Shown: positions 1 to 7,331, counted from the stretch's first letter. The stretch is DNA of 12,055 nucleotides from CAZXWN01 sp964644695 [NCBI: uncultured bacterium] (GCA_964644695.1 CAZXWN010000025.1:1-12055); one strand, 5' to 3'. Notes: generated from the letters alone by a model not told the origin. Program-made: numbers and translations.

Positions 1-54
1 CGAAGTTATCAATACTAAAACTAACAAACAAAGTAATAGTTTCATCATCCTCAT
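1..54 (-). CDS. Partial secreted protein or lipoprotein, N-terminal signal only (runs off left edge)
   Basis: Reading the minus strand from the ATG at 54-52 gives 18 uninterrupted codons to the window edge, MRMMKLLLCLLVLVLITS. This is a textbook start of a secretion signal: basic residues at 2 and 5, then an unbroken hydrophobic core. Upstream on the same strand lie an AAGGGGA purine run about 11 bases before the ATG and a sigma70-like promoter (93-121). Two further in-frame ATGs follow at 48 and 45, so the exact start is uncertain. Only the signal is visible, so no function can be given; the Cys at residue 9 sits inside the hydrophobic stretch and is probably not a lipobox cysteine. The gene is divergent from the transketolase at 703. 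Confidence 0.55.
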   Translation of the reverse strand, partial: MRMMKLLLCLLVLVLITS

Positions 55-92
55 AGGTTGTTGAATCCCCTTTTTCAGTCGTCATTGTCACC

Positions 93-121
93 AATCTATA
101 CCCTTTATCATAGACTGTCAA
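93..121 (-). promoter_or_regulatory. Sigma70-like promoter for the left-edge signal-peptide gene
   Basis: The minus strand has a perfect TTGACA (121-116), a 17-base spacer, then TAGATT (98-93, 4 of 6 matches to TATAAT). TATAGA at 100-95, with a 15-base spacer, is an overlapping alternative. Transcription would start near position 86, giving a leader of about 30 bases before the ATG at 54. Its agreement with the signal-peptide ORF supports both calls. Confidence 0.5.
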
Positions 122-174
122 CAATTGTTTTTAACTCAGGCTACCTAATAGGAAATATTTCACTAATCCAAGCT

Positions 175-259
175 GTCATTCCTGCGAAAGCAGGAATCCA
201 GAATCTTGATTTAAGACATAAGCCCTTATGGATTCCTGCTTAGGTCATGCAGGAATGAC
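175..259. repeat. 85-bp palindromic MITE/REP-like element
   Basis: GTCATTCCTGC (175-185) and GCAGGAATGAC (249-259) are perfect 11-bp terminal inverted repeats. Inside, GCAGGAATCCA (190-200) is the exact inverse of TGGATTCCTGC (229-239). The half-sites also form local hairpins: 178-185 with 190-197 around a GAAA loop, and 232-239 with 249-256. The whole element can therefore fold as one long stem or as a cruciform. The sequence type GTCATTCC(C/T)GCGAAAGC(G/A)GGAATCCA is a widespread intergenic repeat in many bacteria, related in form to the Neisseria dRS3 repeat. There is no transposase in the window and no clear target-site duplication. A short ORF reading across it (58-243) is an artefact of the repeat. 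Confidence 0.8.
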
Positions 260-372
260 AAACCAGGGGAACAGGGTGAATGATTACCCATTAAAATGGT
301 GGTTTATGAACCACTCAGACCTTTAACAAGGCAAATCATCTTCTTAAAAACTTATCCTGTTCATCGTTTCCC

Positions 373-443
373 CTTCGTTTCTGCTTCGTCAGTCAGAACG
401 AAGAATCCACGGACTTGGTCCGAGATGGTCCGTGGATGATTCG
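373..443. other. Two adjacent stem-loops, partly mutually exclusive
   Basis: Hairpin A pairs CTTCGTT (373-379) with AACGAAG (397-403), extended by CTG (381-383) with CAG (394-396) past a one-base bulge. Hairpin B pairs ATCCACGGAC (405-414) with GTCCGTGGAT (428-437), a perfect 10-bp stem. Hairpin B can extend across a GA/GA internal loop into CGAA (399-402) with TTCG (440-443), which would use part of A's right arm. CGGAC (410-414) also pairs with GTCCG at 418-422. No T-run follows closely, so this is not a simple terminator. It lies upstream of the promoter at 631, so it is unlikely to be the transketolase leader from that promoter. It could be an operator, a small RNA or a repeat remnant. 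Confidence 0.4.
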
Positions 444-559
444 AGAGAAGGAAACATACAATTCGGGAATTATGGGAGAAAACTTTTTATTTGAAGTAGT
501 GGCGAAATGAAGGGGTTTTAATAGTTCAAACTGTTTATTATCAGAGTGTTAGATGTATT

Positions 560-590
560 CCCACCCTACCCCCACAGGACCTGCCATCCC
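560..590. other. C-rich tract, G-quadruplex potential on the minus strand
   Basis: Four C-runs of at least three lie at 560-562, 564-566, 569-573 and 588-590, with loops of 1, 2 and 14 bases. The minus strand therefore has four G-runs upstream of the transketolase promoter. The long third loop contains the palindrome CAGGACCTG (575-583). Formation of a quadruplex is not shown by sequence alone. Confidence 0.25.
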
Positions 591-630
591 TTACCGATGG
601 AAATTTATTTCCTATTGTGTAATTAATATC

Positions 631-658
631 TTGACATGAAATAGAGAAGAGATTTAAG
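631..658 (+). promoter_or_regulatory. Sigma70-like promoter for the transketolase-family gene
   Basis: A perfect TTGACA at 631-636 is followed after 16 bases by TTTAAG at 653-658 (4 of 6 matches to TATAAT). Transcription would begin near 665, giving a leader of about 38 bases that carries the GGAGGG site. Confidence 0.5.
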
Positions 659-691
659 ATTCAGGCAGAAACGCATCTTGGGATAAAGTAT

Positions 692-697
692 GGAGGG
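692..697 (+). promoter_or_regulatory. Strong ribosome binding site for the transketolase-family gene
   Basis: GGAGGG at 692-697 lies five bases before the ATG at 703 and fixes that start codon. Confidence 0.8.
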
Positions 698-702
698 TCA
701 TC

Positions 703-2736
703 ATGAAATATGACCGGCAGGAAGAATTAACCCCATTGGGAGATTTTGAGACATTACGACCCATTTTGGAAGAGTCGGCCTCGTACATCCGGCGAACCCT
801 GGTAGAAATGATATATCACGCTAATCTGGACGCCCCCCGCCGCGGACATTATGGTTCATCTTCCTCATCCGTTGAAATAATGTTGACGGAGATAGTCCGG
901 TTGATCAATCCTTACAATGATTTTGTTGCCTGGAAACCCCATGCCAGCCCTGGAGTCTATGTCCTGTTGTATCTTCTGGGTGAATTAACTCTGGATGACT
1001 TGAAGACACTTCGCCAACGGAACAGCCCCTGTCAGGCCTATTTCAATCAATGGTTGACTCCATTGATTCAAGTCTCTACGGGATGTATGGGATTTCCACT
1101 TCCCTTCTGTTGCGGCCGTGCCATGGGAGATAAGATTGAAAACCGTGACCGCCGGGTTTTTGTCAATCTCGGAGACGCTGAATTTACCATGCCGATGGGT
1201 GTCGAAACCATGCGCTTCGGAGAAATCCAACGGCTTCATAATTTCGGAGTGATTGTGGATGATAACCGTCAATCCATGTCCGGCCTTACTTCTCATTTAA
1301 TGGGAGACAGGCCTATCGAAGATTATTTCCGGTTCTTTGGATGGAATACTCTGGTGACTGATGGACATGATTTGGATCGGTTATGGGAAGCCTTCGCCGA
1401 CATGGAACGCGAGATGCAAATCAACCGCCGACCTACCGCCCTGGTATGTAAAACCAACAAGTGGGAAGGTCTTCCCCACCCGGAATCCATCGGGAATCAT
1501 GCCCACATGGCCGGGTTTGATGAATCTACTTTACGGGAATATCGAGACAGTCTGGGAGTGGGGAACAAACCCCTGTTAATTCCACCCTCTTCTGAAATAC
1601 AGGATTTCTTCAGAGAATTGTCCTCCCTGTTAAAAAAGAAAGCCGACACCCTGAAAAAGGATTCCAAATCCTTTATCACTCCTCCTATCCCCTCACTGGA
1701 ACCCGTCACTTCCCGCAGTACTCTGGGAGCGGTCCAGGAATCCTTCAGTCATCTCCGTGAATCGGGCTTTGCCCGGGACCATATTTTATATGTGGACCCT
1801 GATTTAGGTAAGTTCCCCGGACTCCTTCCTAATGTGTCCGGTCCGGATTCTGTGGAAGGGGAAATGACTTCTCCTAAAAATCCGAAAGGGTTTGTAGTCC
1901 GTACTGGATTATCTGACCCCTTTGCTGTCGCCATTGCCGCCGGCCTGGGCCGGGACAGTCAACGCTATCCCATCATTCCATTGCTGGATGGGTTTGGGCT
2001 GCTGATATCAGAATCCCTTCGACAAGGGTCTCTGTCCGCATCTCATTTCATGGTTTTGGGAATCGAAACAAATGCCTGGGAGGGACTGACTCACCAACCT
2101 ACCGGTGCCGCCAATACAGCCATCAGAGATTTACCGGACCGCCCCCGTGACACATGGGGAAGTGAATGGGAATATGGTGTTTACCATTATTATCCCTGCC
2201 ACCCTCGTGAATCAGCCCTGATTTTTGAAGATTGTATTCAGTCCAAGAAACTGGCCTACCTGAAACTGAACAGCCAGACCGTTCCTTCTCTGGCGGGGAC
2301 GGATTGGGAACAAGTCAGTGATAAAGATTACCTGAAGGGTGGATATATCGTAGGACCGGCATGGGAACATCCAGACTTGGTTATTGCAGCTACGGGCCGG
2401 GAAGTCTGGACCTCCTGGAAAGCGGTGAATCAGCTCAGAACTTCATACCCAGATTTGAAAATACAATTTTCTGTCATCACCCTTTTGAATTTGCCCGTAT
2501 CTCATCATCCCGAAGACCGGAAGTTATTACAAAGACTGATCCCCAATGGAGCGGCAGTGTTACGCGTGGCGGGACTTCCCCCGGATGCTTTGGGTACTGC
2601 TCGCGGTACTCGTGAAATCACTTTGAGTACCCGGTACCTCACCCAGAGTGAAACTCAGGAAGAAGTAGCAACCGACCAGGGTTATTCATTAGAGGATATT
2701 CTTAAAGCATCCAGAGAACTACTCGGTACCGTGTAA
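703..2736 (+). CDS. Divergent transketolase-family thiamine-diphosphate enzyme
   Basis: At 677 residues this is the full single-chain length of a transketolase, with both ThDP domains. Seen in order: GHYGSSSS with His49; KPHASPG with His80; LGDAE (156-160) followed 28 residues later by DDN (186-188), the ThDP/metal-binding motif; the pyrimidine-domain segment TGLSDPF (401-407); GLTHQP (461-466), matching the transketolase GPTHQP element; and a C-terminal domain from about 545. Transketolases move two-carbon ketol units between sugar phosphates in the cytoplasm. The catalytic Glu expected in the REH/AEQ motif aligns with Asp405, and the following His/Gln is Pro406, so activity and substrate may differ from the classical enzyme. 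A related ThDP reaction is possible. It has its own promoter and RBS and ends one base before a convergent gene; no pentose-phosphate partner is nearby. The family is clear; the exact reaction is not. Confidence 0.85.
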   Translation: MKYDRQEELTPLGDFETLRPILEESASYIRRTLVEMIYHANLDAPRRGHYGSSSSSVEIMLTEIVRLINPYNDFVAWKPHASPGVYVLLYLLGELTLDDLKTLRQRNSPCQAYFNQWLTPLIQVSTGCMGFPLPFCCGRAMGDKIENRDRRVFVNLGDAEFTMPMGVETMRFGEIQRLHNFGVIVDDNRQSMSGLTSHLMGDRPIEDYFRFFGWNTLVTDGHDLDRLWEAFADMEREMQINRRPTALVCKTNKWEGLPHPESIGNHAHMAGFDESTLREYRDSLGVGNKPLLIPPSSEIQDFFRELSSLLKKKADTLKKDSKSFITPPIPSLEPVTSRSTLGAVQESFSHLRESGFARDHILYVDPDLGKFPGLLPNVSGPDSVEGEMTSPKNPKGFVVRTGLSDPFAVAIAAGLGRDSQRYPIIPLLDGFGLLISESLRQGSLSASHFMVLGIETNAWEGLTHQPTGAANTAIRDLPDRPRDTWGSEWEYGVYHYYPCHPRESALIFEDCIQSKKLAYLKLNSQTVPSLAGTDWEQVSDKDYLKGGYIVGPAWEHPDLVIAATGREVWTSWKAVNQLRTSYPDLKIQFSVITLLNLPVSHHPEDRKLLQRLIPNGAAVLRVAGLPPDALGTARGTREITLSTRYLTQSETQEEVATDQGYSLEDILKASRELLGTV

Positions 2737-2737
2737 A

Positions 2738-4300
2738 TTATCTCTGAGCTGTCCGCAGGATTTTAGCGAATCCCATCGGTTTGAGGAGGCAACTGGCGGT
2801 AGAGACTCCCCCCATTAATGCTCCAGCAATTCCATGGCTGGCAGCATCTACGCCCGTAATGTATAAATTCTGGATGGGAGATTCCGCCTGTAACCACTTA
2901 GCCCGATACCGTTGAGGGGTTCCGGGAATCCCAAAGATATTCCCATTCCGATGACCGGTGTAATGTTCCATGGTCAGAGGGGTTGCCAGTTCGTGATACT
3001 CTATCAAGTCCGCAAATCCAGGCAGTCGTTTATCGACAAACTTTATCAGAGATTTACTGATAGTTTCTTTTAACTTTGAAAAGTCTTCTTCCGTACTGTT
3101 TTTCTTCCAATCAATAACTGATCGGTAATCCAATGGGGCCATAATTTCAGCGGTTGGAGTCCGAGCTGCCGGGTTTTTCAATGACGGAAAAGACAAATAA
3201 CATAAACAAGGTTTTCCCTCTATTAATTGATTATGTCGGGCATAGATGTCCTCATGGTCATAACTATCAAAGAACCAGTGATTTTCTCCCCGAACTTTCA
3301 ATACAGAGGGTGACTGAGTCAGTCCCAAATACAACTGCACTACAGAAAATCCTTGGTGCAAAGCTTCCAGTTCATCTCTAAACTCAATGTCCACTTTTTC
3401 GGGTAACAATCGAATGTAGGTATTATAGGCTCCTGCGGCAGATACAATGACCGGAGCAAAGAACTCTTTTTCAACATAACTCCTGCCTTCATGAGCACGC
3501 ACCCTTACTCCAACGGCTTCCCCTTTTCGTATAATAATTTCACGAGCCTCATGATGGAGCAGACATTCTCCCCCTGCCCTCTGGATGACAGGAAGTATTC
3601 CTTCCGCAATTTGACCGGCACCTCCAACGGGATAATAGGCACCTTCGAGATAGTGATACACTACCTGGGCATGGGTAGCAAAAGCACTCTGAGATGGGGG
3701 TAATCCATAGGTCCCCCACTGGGAGGCTAAAACGGCTTTTAATTTTTGATTTTTAAAATGGGAGTTCAGATAATGTTGAGTCGTCTGCAGGGCAAAATCT
3801 TCTGTTTTTTGCTCGAAACTTTCCAGATGTTCTTTAACAAAAGAAGGCGTGGACTTTAATGACCGATGACAAGCCAACCATCCAGCCACCAGTTTTACAT
3901 CTTTGAAATATTGGCGAATGGCTCTTGCCTCTGATGGGAATTTATGAAGTAACTCCGCCCGATAGACTTTCTCTTTGGCCGGGACCTCAAACGATAAGTC
4001 TGGATAAACAAACTTCTCAAAAGGATCAGGTAAGGCAACCCACTCCACCTGGTCCTCCGTAATATAATCCATTATTTTTCGGAGCGGAGAATCTACTCCC
4101 ATTTGGCCGACATAGTGAAGACCCACATCCCAACTTCTTCCCCCCGGCCGGAAATATGATTGAGAGAATCCACCGACAGCATGGTGTCTTTCAAGAAGCA
4201 ATACTTTTGAGCCCCTCATTCGGCTCATTAAACCTGCGAAGGCCAAAGCTCCTACCCCGGAGCCGATGACGATGATGTCATATCCCTGTGATTTAGTCAT
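2738..4300 (-). CDS. FAD-dependent oxidoreductase, RetSat / phytoene dehydrogenase-like (COG1233 type)
   Basis: Residues 8-18 form the N-terminal dinucleotide-binding strand and loop (GSGVGA at 13-18), with Glu37 ending the second strand to hold the adenosine ribose, then VGGFSQSY (42-49). WDVGLHYVG (57-65) resembles the D-x-G-x-H-Y-x-G segment of retinol saturases and carotenoid isomerases. LYITGVD (479-485) followed by a Gly-rich helix is the C-terminal FAD site of the family. Length, about 520 residues, is normal. Relatives act on polyene or isoprenoid double bonds; the substrate here is unknown and no carotenoid gene is adjacent. I chose ATG 4300 because it places the FAD motif six residues after Met, as is usual. 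ATG 4333 and TTG 4348 are in frame and possible, but none has a good Shine-Dalgarno site. The gene ends one base from the convergent transketolase. Confidence 0.85.
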   Translation of the reverse strand: MTKSQGYDIIVIGSGVGALAFAGLMSRMRGSKVLLLERHHAVGGFSQSYFRPGGRSWDVGLHYVGQMGVDSPLRKIMDYITEDQVEWVALPDPFEKFVYPDLSFEVPAKEKVYRAELLHKFPSEARAIRQYFKDVKLVAGWLACHRSLKSTPSFVKEHLESFEQKTEDFALQTTQHYLNSHFKNQKLKAVLASQWGTYGLPPSQSAFATHAQVVYHYLEGAYYPVGGAGQIAEGILPVIQRAGGECLLHHEAREIIIRKGEAVGVRVRAHEGRSYVEKEFFAPVIVSAAGAYNTYIRLLPEKVDIEFRDELEALHQGFSVVQLYLGLTQSPSVLKVRGENHWFFDSYDHEDIYARHNQLIEGKPCLCYLSFPSLKNPAARTPTAEIMAPLDYRSVIDWKKNSTEEDFSKLKETISKSLIKFVDKRLPGFADLIEYHELATPLTMEHYTGHRNGNIFGIPGTPQRYRAKWLQAESPIQNLYITGVDAASHGIAGALMGGVSTASCLLKPMGFAKILRTAQR

Positions 4301-4347
4301 GCTCGCACATCCGATACCTCGTTCTTTTTTCATGCTAGCACGATTCA

Positions 4348-4356
4348 ATTCTATCA
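4348..4356 (-). promoter_or_regulatory. Possible extended -10 promoter for the FAD oxidoreductase
   Basis: The minus strand reads TGATAGAAT at 4356-4348: a TGn extension plus TAGAAT, five of six matches to TATAAT. I find no -35 match at 16-18 bases. Transcription would start near 4341, excluding the TTG at 4348 and leaving a leader of about 8 bases to ATG 4333 or 40 bases to ATG 4300. Confidence 0.35.
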
Positions 4357-4399
4357 GGTTAGGAATTTATTCCGAGTTATCCAGTTTTGATTATCAATG

Positions 4400-4430
4400 A
4401 AAAAGGCGGAAATCCCTGAGGATTTCCGCC
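4400..4430 (-). terminator. Rho-independent terminator of the GH20-like gene
   Basis: GGCGGAAATCC (4405-4415) and GGATTTCCGCC (4420-4430) form a perfect 11-bp stem with a 4-base loop. Read on the minus strand, the stem is followed by five Ts (4404-4400). It sits about 20 bases after the GH20 stop codon. There is no T-run on the plus-strand side, so it acts in one direction. Confidence 0.9.
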
Positions 4431-4451
4431 CTGGTAACAATCTGACTTGGT

Positions 4452-7319
4452 TTATTTTACGCCTGTGACCGCCAGCACAATCGGACAGGCTACCGTATTG
4501 GCAGATTCCACGACAATGGACTGGATTGTCTTCGTCGGTGAAGGATTGGTCCAGATGATATCACGGACCGAAACATATTCACCCGATGGGGTTTTCTTTT
4601 TCCAGGCAACCCTGCCATTAGTCAGGCTTTCCTTGGTATTCGTGATTCGGGTGTCATTAAACGCCCAGGCATTTTTACCATATATCAACGGAAGTGTATG
4701 ACTTGTTCCATCAGTATATTTCACAACAATGTTTCCGGTGAGGGTATTGTCATTTTCCCGGAATCCGGAAGTCATCAGGAAGTGAATTTCACTGGCCTGT
4801 TGATTTTTCACATCCAAGGTGACGGAGGTAGGATATTTCCCGGAAGGATTCATCCGACCGGCCAACATGACCGCAGAATCACCTTTACCATTGGGTTTCA
4901 CATTAAACCGAGTTTCTTCCAATATCAGCTGGCCTTTCGGGAAACCGGATAAATCCAGGCTGTTCCCAAATCCAATCCATCCTGAACCTGTCTTCGTGTC
5001 AACCAAAGGCCGGTTATAAACAGGACTCAAATCAACCATAAACCCTGATTTTGGATTTAATACAGGCTGTTTTCCAAACCATGTATCTATGAATAATTGT
5101 GGAGCATCAAAGGGTAAATCTTCCGGTAAAGTCGTATCACCAGACCAGAAATAATGATCCGCCCAGAGGTAGGCCCAGTATTGCATCCAGTTTTTCGGGT
5201 CATCCGTAATCTTCATATCAAATCCAGCCCATGTAGTCTGGAGCATTCCCATTGACTTGGTACTGACAGCGGTCAGAGTGAAATTCCGAATATTGGCAGG
5301 AAGATACCAGGTACATCCTATGGCCTTCTTCCCCGCCTGTCTAAAGAGGTCGAGTGATTTGAAGGACTCAGGGGCACCGATTCCGTAATGCCAGTCATTC
5401 ACAACATAACTGTCCGATAGATGTTCACGAGCCCATTTTGCAATGGCAGTATCACGGGCATTTGTCGCATCTGGATCATCACCGACAGACAGGAACATAT
5501 CTCCCCATAGCATAGGAGTTTTACCCCGTTTACCTAACCATTCAGCGATATAGTTCTGGTCATCAACCATCACTTCCCAGGGGTCTTTTCCGGTCCGTTT
5601 TTCAATATGGGCGCAGATGGGATTTCCCTGGACATTGATTTCACACTCAGCAATATGGAAGTACTTGGAATCAAACATTCCCATGGCTTCATCATAAATA
5701 TCAAACAGAAGTTCATAACTCTTCGGATTATCCGCACAATAACTGTCTTTTCGAGTTGTATCTTCACAGATATCCAGATGGGCACCGGTTTGGAATAACC
5801 ATCGTGACTGACCCAAGGCAGCGATACAGGGAATCACATCAATAAAATACTTTTTCCCAGTATCCAGGACTTTCTGAGCATCCGCTTTTTCCATACCAAT
5901 GTTCGGATTATGCAGTTCAGGGTGTCTGTCCCACTTAATATATTCACAACTCCATAAGAGACTGTTTGTTTTAAATCGGGCCTGTAAATCACGCACAGCC
6001 TTCGACTGTTCATCACCCCGGTTTTTCCCGGTGTACATGTGGATTCCACGGAAGTCCAGTGTTGGATAGTCATTAATACGGCCGGATTTCAGTGAAACAC
6101 CCTTTTCATCTACTTTGACCATCTGAATCAATGAGGTTAAGGCATAGAAAATCCCCTGGTCAGAATGGGCAGACACCTGGACCGTTTTAGGAGTTACGGA
6201 AAGACTGTATCCTTCAGGATGAACAGGTAATTTGAGTTTTGCATTCAGATTAATCCCAGCATCCTTAGAACCTGCGGTTTGTTTCACAACAACAGGAGTG
6301 ACTTTATAATTTTTCTGTAATTCATCCGTGAAGAACTGAACGGCATTTAATAAGGCGGGACTGGGGTTCTCACCCACATATATCTTGGTTGTGTTAGATA
6401 AGGGATAACCACCTTTACCCCATTTCAAGGACTTTGGTTGCGGAATGATGATGGAAGGATCACAATGGGGGATCCGAGCATCTCCGATTGCGTTCACTGT
6501 CGGTGTGAAGGTCATTCCGGCCGAGGTCTTGGCAATTTTGTCAGTCGTTTTAGGGAAATTCAGAGTGAGTCCATAATGATGTTGTTTCCCGTTCACAACC
6601 TTTTCACCCAGGAACCCCATCCAGAACATGGGTGCTGCACCCGGCAATACCCAATCAACCCGACGATAATCCAACCAATGAAATCCCTCTTCGGGAGTGG
6701 TGTCCATCACCATCTCAACAGGTCCAAAAGTGGTTTCCCATTGTACGGACTTGAATTTTCGCCCCATGACAGCATCACTGGAAGTCACGCCTGTCTCACC
6801 CGCACCCAAGGCATATACACCATTCACTTTTTTCCCATCAGGATAAGTGATTGTATAAGGTTTGCCGGCAAAGGGTGTAGAGTAAAACATTCCTGGATTC
6901 CAGTCGAAAAAAGCGGCCTGGGTAGGATTACTGAAAGTGAATTCCAGGTCATTGGAATAGACATTGTCTTTGGTCAGAGTGAAGGTTTCTACTCCCGAAA
7001 TGGGCCATTTATTATTTTTGGCGGTTTGATGATATATCTTGATAATAACTTTATCGGCACTGCGTTCTATTTTTGCAGTTTCAATAATATCTTTTTTGAA
7101 TGACGGGTCATAAAATACACCCGCCCACCGGGGCCAGATGATAAACAGCCGGCTTCCATTTATTACAGGAACACCATAGGCACTGACACGAGCACCATCT
7201 TCAGCCGTGTATTGAAACTCCAAATCCCCCATCTTTTCGGAGATCGTTGGGACCGACCAGACTGAAGCTATCAAAGCAACGCTGGCCAACAAAACACCTA
7301 ACACCTTACTTTTTCTCAT
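4452..7319 (-). CDS. Secreted GH20-family (beta-hexosaminidase-like) protein with altered catalytic Asp
   Basis: Residues 1 to about 22 are a signal peptide. About 30-290 is a domain I cannot assign. About 291-415 matches the GH20 N-terminal domain (IPQPKSLKWGKGGYPL, then a segment ending DQGIFYALTSLIQM). About 420-720 is the GH20 TIM barrel: DFRGIHMYTGKN (422-433), FHIAECE (554-560) and MLWGDMFL (603-610). About 775-955 is a beta-rich tail ending in a W-x-NPSPTKTIQSI segment (923-935), a pattern I associate with accessory domains of other glycosidases. GH20 enzymes remove terminal GlcNAc/GalNAc by substrate-assisted catalysis using an Asp-Glu pair. Here Glu560 is kept but the Asp position is Cys559. 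The family is secure; hexosaminidase activity is not. AGGTGA at 7331-7326 sits six bases before ATG 7319 and sets the start. It may be co-transcribed with the flavodoxin gene 72 bases upstream. Confidence 0.85.
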   Translation of the reverse strand: MRKSKVLGVLLASVALIASVWSVPTISEKMGDLEFQYTAEDGARVSAYGVPVINGSRLFIIWPRWAGVFYDPSFKKDIIETAKIERSADKVIIKIYHQTAKNNKWPISGVETFTLTKDNVYSNDLEFTFSNPTQAAFFDWNPGMFYSTPFAGKPYTITYPDGKKVNGVYALGAGETGVTSSDAVMGRKFKSVQWETTFGPVEMVMDTTPEEGFHWLDYRRVDWVLPGAAPMFWMGFLGEKVVNGKQHHYGLTLNFPKTTDKIAKTSAGMTFTPTVNAIGDARIPHCDPSIIIPQPKSLKWGKGGYPLSNTTKIYVGENPSPALLNAVQFFTDELQKNYKVTPVVVKQTAGSKDAGINLNAKLKLPVHPEGYSLSVTPKTVQVSAHSDQGIFYALTSLIQMVKVDEKGVSLKSGRINDYPTLDFRGIHMYTGKNRGDEQSKAVRDLQARFKTNSLLWSCEYIKWDRHPELHNPNIGMEKADAQKVLDTGKKYFIDVIPCIAALGQSRWLFQTGAHLDICEDTTRKDSYCADNPKSYELLFDIYDEAMGMFDSKYFHIAECEINVQGNPICAHIEKRTGKDPWEVMVDDQNYIAEWLGKRGKTPMLWGDMFLSVGDDPDATNARDTAIAKWAREHLSDSYVVNDWHYGIGAPESFKSLDLFRQAGKKAIGCTWYLPANIRNFTLTAVSTKSMGMLQTTWAGFDMKITDDPKNWMQYWAYLWADHYFWSGDTTLPEDLPFDAPQLFIDTWFGKQPVLNPKSGFMVDLSPVYNRPLVDTKTGSGWIGFGNSLDLSGFPKGQLILEETRFNVKPNGKGDSAVMLAGRMNPSGKYPTSVTLDVKNQQASEIHFLMTSGFRENDNTLTGNIVVKYTDGTSHTLPLIYGKNAWAFNDTRITNTKESLTNGRVAWKKKTPSGEYVSVRDIIWTNPSPTKTIQSIVVESANTVACPIVLAVTGVK

Positions 7320-7325
7320 AACAAT

Positions 7326-7331
7326 TCACCT
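7326..7331 (-). promoter_or_regulatory. Ribosome binding site of the GH20-like gene
   Basis: AGGTGA on the minus strand, six bases before ATG 7319, supports the chosen start and the signal peptide that follows it. Confidence 0.7.

Larger units (their letters stand above)
260..630. other. Non-coding stretch between the palindromic element and the transketolase promoter
   Basis: I see no credible gene in these 371 bases. The stretch holds two adjacent stem-loops (373-443) and a C-rich tract (560-590), annotated separately. A 24-codon ATG-to-TGA frame from 436 starts inside a stem and has no ribosome binding site, so it is not called. The rest is AT-rich and featureless to my reading. Confidence 0.5.

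Noticed and set aside
58-243. 61-codon plus-strand ORF
   Set aside because: Its C-terminal half is a translation of the palindromic repeat (VIPAKAGIQ type), a common annotation artefact. It has no RBS and lies opposite the left-edge gene's promoter.
436-510. 24-codon ATG-to-TGA frame in the intergenic region
   Set aside because: It starts inside a hairpin stem, has no Shine-Dalgarno site and resembles nothing I know.
6438-7103. 221-codon plus-strand ORF
   Set aside because: It is wholly antisense to the well-supported GH20-like gene, with no RBS and no family features.
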